A DNA stretch of 5,711 nt from Planctomycetaceae bacterium. GTDB lineage: Bacteria; Planctomycetota; Planctomycetia; Planctomycetales; Planctomycetaceae. The position numbers and the translations under genes were made by a program. Below the pieces are notes generated by a model, which ran no database searches, was not told the origin of the DNA, and saw only the letters and a list, made by a program, of their open reading frames with translations. Positions 5,369 through 5,711 of the stretch are shown here, in pieces (within the stretch, counting starts at the first letter, position 1; every line of letters begins with the position of its first letter). The stretch lies in NCBI GenBank assembly GCA_003445035.1, contig DLVV01000358.1, positions 908 through 6,618 on the forward strand. Reading direction: 5' to 3'.

Positions 5369-5711
5369 CGGACGTAGCGATCCGGCTGTTCTCCGAATTC
5401 GATCAGGTTCGACTGGGTCGTGAATAGATAGAGTCGCCCGCGATACCACGTGGCGTGGTCGAGTTTGCCCAGTCGTGGACGGCGCTGATCGATGCTGACA
5501 AGATCCATCCCGTCGGCAGCCGGCAGGTACTGCTCCGGTCGAGCGGTGAACGTTGCCCGAGCCTTTGCTGACGAGAGCAGGATGACTTGGCCGTTGTGTG
5601 TCACACTGAACTTTGGCAGGCCATCGACCAATTTCCTTTGGTCCCGCAAGGCGACAGGGCACTTGCCCCCGAGTCCATCACGGCGAGCGACCGGTTTGGT
5701 GACCGGTTTGG
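5365..5711 (-). CDS. YHS-like two-repeat protein, C-terminal part (5' end outside window)
   Basis: The frame is open from the right edge to TAG 5367-5365, giving 114 complete residues. A TTG at 5649 could be taken for a start, but coding continues upstream: just before it lies GLGGKCPVAL, the typical opening of a YHS-like domain, so the true start is outside the window. Two similar halves are seen. The first runs from GGKCPVAL through KFSVTHNGQVILLSS to PEQYLPAADGMDLV. The second runs from about LGKLDHATWYRGRLYLF to PDRYVR. Each half has a small beta hairpin, a Phe in a helix and a closing P-x-x-Y. In such proteins the domain is thought to bind metal or act in the envelope; here only the Cys of KCPV is an obvious candidate ligand. 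Upstream of the domain is a basic KPVTKPVARRDG linker. Family assignment is by recognition only. The gene converges on hpnD with overlapping stops. Confidence 0.72.
   Translation of the reverse strand, partial: KPVTKPVARRDGLGGKCPVALRDQRKLVDGLPKFSVTHNGQVILLSSAKARATFTARPEQYLPAADGMDLVSIDQRRPRLGKLDHATWYRGRLYLFTTQSNLIEFGEQPDRYVR
5689..5711 (-). repeat. 12-bp tandem direct repeat encoding TKPV at the window edge
   Basis: GACCGGTTTGGT (5689-5700) is followed directly by GACCGGTTTGG (5701-5711), which the window end cuts. In the minus-strand frame each unit encodes T-K-P-V, giving KPVTKPV before the YHS-like domain. The array probably continues to the right, as a Lys/Pro-rich spacer between an N-terminal export or anchor segment and the domain; that last part is inference. 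Confidence 0.6.

Noticed and set aside
1..5711. A defence, mobile or otherwise novel multi-gene system
   Set aside because: No transposase, integrase, nuclease, CRISPR repeat, toxin-antitoxin pair or tRNA is visible; all complete genes but the anchored protein fall in known housekeeping, lipid or propeller families.

Overview
This is a GC-rich bacterial window with compact, ordinary chromosomal gene content. The best guess is a planctomycete (Planctomycetota). This rests on three things: a neighbouring hpnC-hpnD squalene pair, a YHS-like two-repeat protein of a style common in that phylum, and a PD40/TolB-like secreted protein beside an unrecognised anchored protein. The phylum call is inference from protein style; there is no rRNA or other marker here.

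Layout. Bases 1-251 hold the 3' end of a plus-strand gene for a small protein with two membrane segments. It converges, across only 9 bp, on a minus-strand group read from right to left: der (3417-2020), a 110 bp spacer with a perfect hairpin and a repeat-containing leader, a secreted PD40 beta-propeller protein (1909-887), and 14 bp later a membrane-anchored protein of unknown function (872-261). A 119 bp divergent intergenic region (3418-3536), containing an 8-G and a 6-G run, separates der from the plus-strand hpnC (3537-4499) and hpnD (4496-5368). These two overlap by 4 bases (GTGA). hpnD converges on a minus-strand YHS-like gene (5365 to beyond the window end), and the two stop codons share one CTAG.

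How the genes work together. HpnD condenses two farnesyl diphosphates to presqualene diphosphate and HpnC converts that to hydroxysqualene. The usual third enzyme, HpnE, which reduces hydroxysqualene to squalene, is not directly downstream as it often is; it must be elsewhere or replaced. The product would feed hopanoids or C30 carotenoids. Der is the double-GTPase ribosome assembly factor and is functionally separate. The PD40 protein and its anchored neighbour look like a translationally linked pair acting at or outside the membrane, with unknown role.

I see no tRNA, rRNA, CRISPR array, insertion sequence or phage gene, and no convincing undescribed system. The most useful leads are the missing hpnE neighbour, the shared-stop convergent junction, the uncharacterised secreted/anchored pair, and the TKPV-type repeat at the right edge, which shows that the last gene continues beyond the window.
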